The position numbers were made by a program, and so were the translations under genes. Below the pieces are notes generated by a model. The model had not been told where the DNA came from and ran no database searches. It saw only the letters and a list, made by a program, of their open reading frames with translations. Positions 22,288-22,429 of a stretch of 22,429 nucleotides of DNA are shown in pieces. Position 1 is the stretch's first letter. Each line of letters starts with the position of its first letter. Source of the stretch: Actinomycetota bacterium (GTDB lineage: Bacteria; Actinomycetota; Geothermincolia; Fen-727; Anoxymicrobiaceae); NCBI GenBank assembly GCA_018894655.1, contig JAHIPE010000032.1, positions 1-22,429 on the forward strand. The letters run 5' to 3'.

Positions 22288-22429
22288 TAGTGCCCCGTTC
22301 CATAAATACGGTGTCGTATCGAGAGCGCCGAGGCGCCGCTCATGCAAGGCGCGCGACCGAGCTGTACTCCGTGAGTACCGCGAGGGAGCGGAACGCGGCA
22401 GGTGCGGATGCATCGACGTTCGAATGCAA

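Noticed and set aside
22395..22429. tRNA-like T-loop (GTTCGAAT) at the right edge
   Set aside because: The flanking bases do not form a T-stem on either strand and no cloverleaf can be built before the window ends.

Overview
The window is 22.4 kb of moderately GC-rich bacterial chromosome. Every convincing gene lies on the minus strand, so transcription runs from high to low coordinates. There is no transposase, phage gene, CRISPR array, rRNA or recognisable tRNA. The gene set points to a deep-branching member of the Actinobacteria (Actinomycetota), outside the Mycobacterium/Streptomyces group. A GarA-like FHA protein, an FtsR-type MerR regulator and a DUF151 (bifunctional nuclease family) protein occur in the same order as mycobacterial Rv1827-Rv1828-Rv1829. 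SepF, DivIVA, YggS and ProC form the division cluster usual in Gram-positives. RNase Y, absent from mycobacteria, is present. Lineage assignment is inference; no marker phylogeny was possible.

Layout in transcription order. (1) 22287-18826: acylphosphatase, YggS, SepF, ProC, DivIVA (division/wall-growth cluster). (2) 18707-16458: ThpR, RecA and a RecX frame, led by a candidate near-leaderless promoter. (3) 16271-10791: RNase Y, a standalone GHKL ATPase, a membrane-anchored protein of unknown function, a DUF948-like membrane protein and MiaB, several with 1-nt stop/start overlaps. (4) 10764-7272: nicotinamidase-like hydrolase and nicotinate phosphoribosyltransferase (NAD salvage), LipM-type octanoyltransferase, two small unknown proteins, and a zinc-ribbon/FHA GarA-like protein. 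(5) 7183-6350: FtsR-like regulator with its own candidate promoter and inverted-repeat operator. (6) 6349-1706: a structured leader with a small ORF and an intrinsic terminator, then a PRC-barrel/MgtE-like protein, an Nramp-related transporter and a D,D-carboxypeptidase. (7) 1643-6: a good promoter, the DUF151 protein and a TrkA-type potassium channel.

Two places stand out. First, recA and recX lie in one continuous reading frame interrupted only by the recA TAG stop, and no ATG, GTG or TTG lies between that stop and the conserved RecX N-terminus; RecX may come from amber read-through (a RecA-RecX fusion) or from near-cognate initiation. Second, the gap before the MgtE-like gene has the parts of a transcription attenuator: a 29-codon ORF whose ribosome-binding site sits in a hairpin, a candidate antiterminator strand overlapping the end of that ORF, and a strong terminator just before the ribosome-binding site of the transporter gene. 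It controls two Mg-type transporter homologues that both lack the hallmark ion-binding residues of their families.

Starts were chosen from Shine-Dalgarno spacing and family length; several are GTG or TTG. No gap exceeds 300 bases. The largest are 6178-6349 (leader, described below) and 16272-16457 (one hairpin, otherwise nothing clear). The last 142 bases (22288-22429) hold nothing I can identify.
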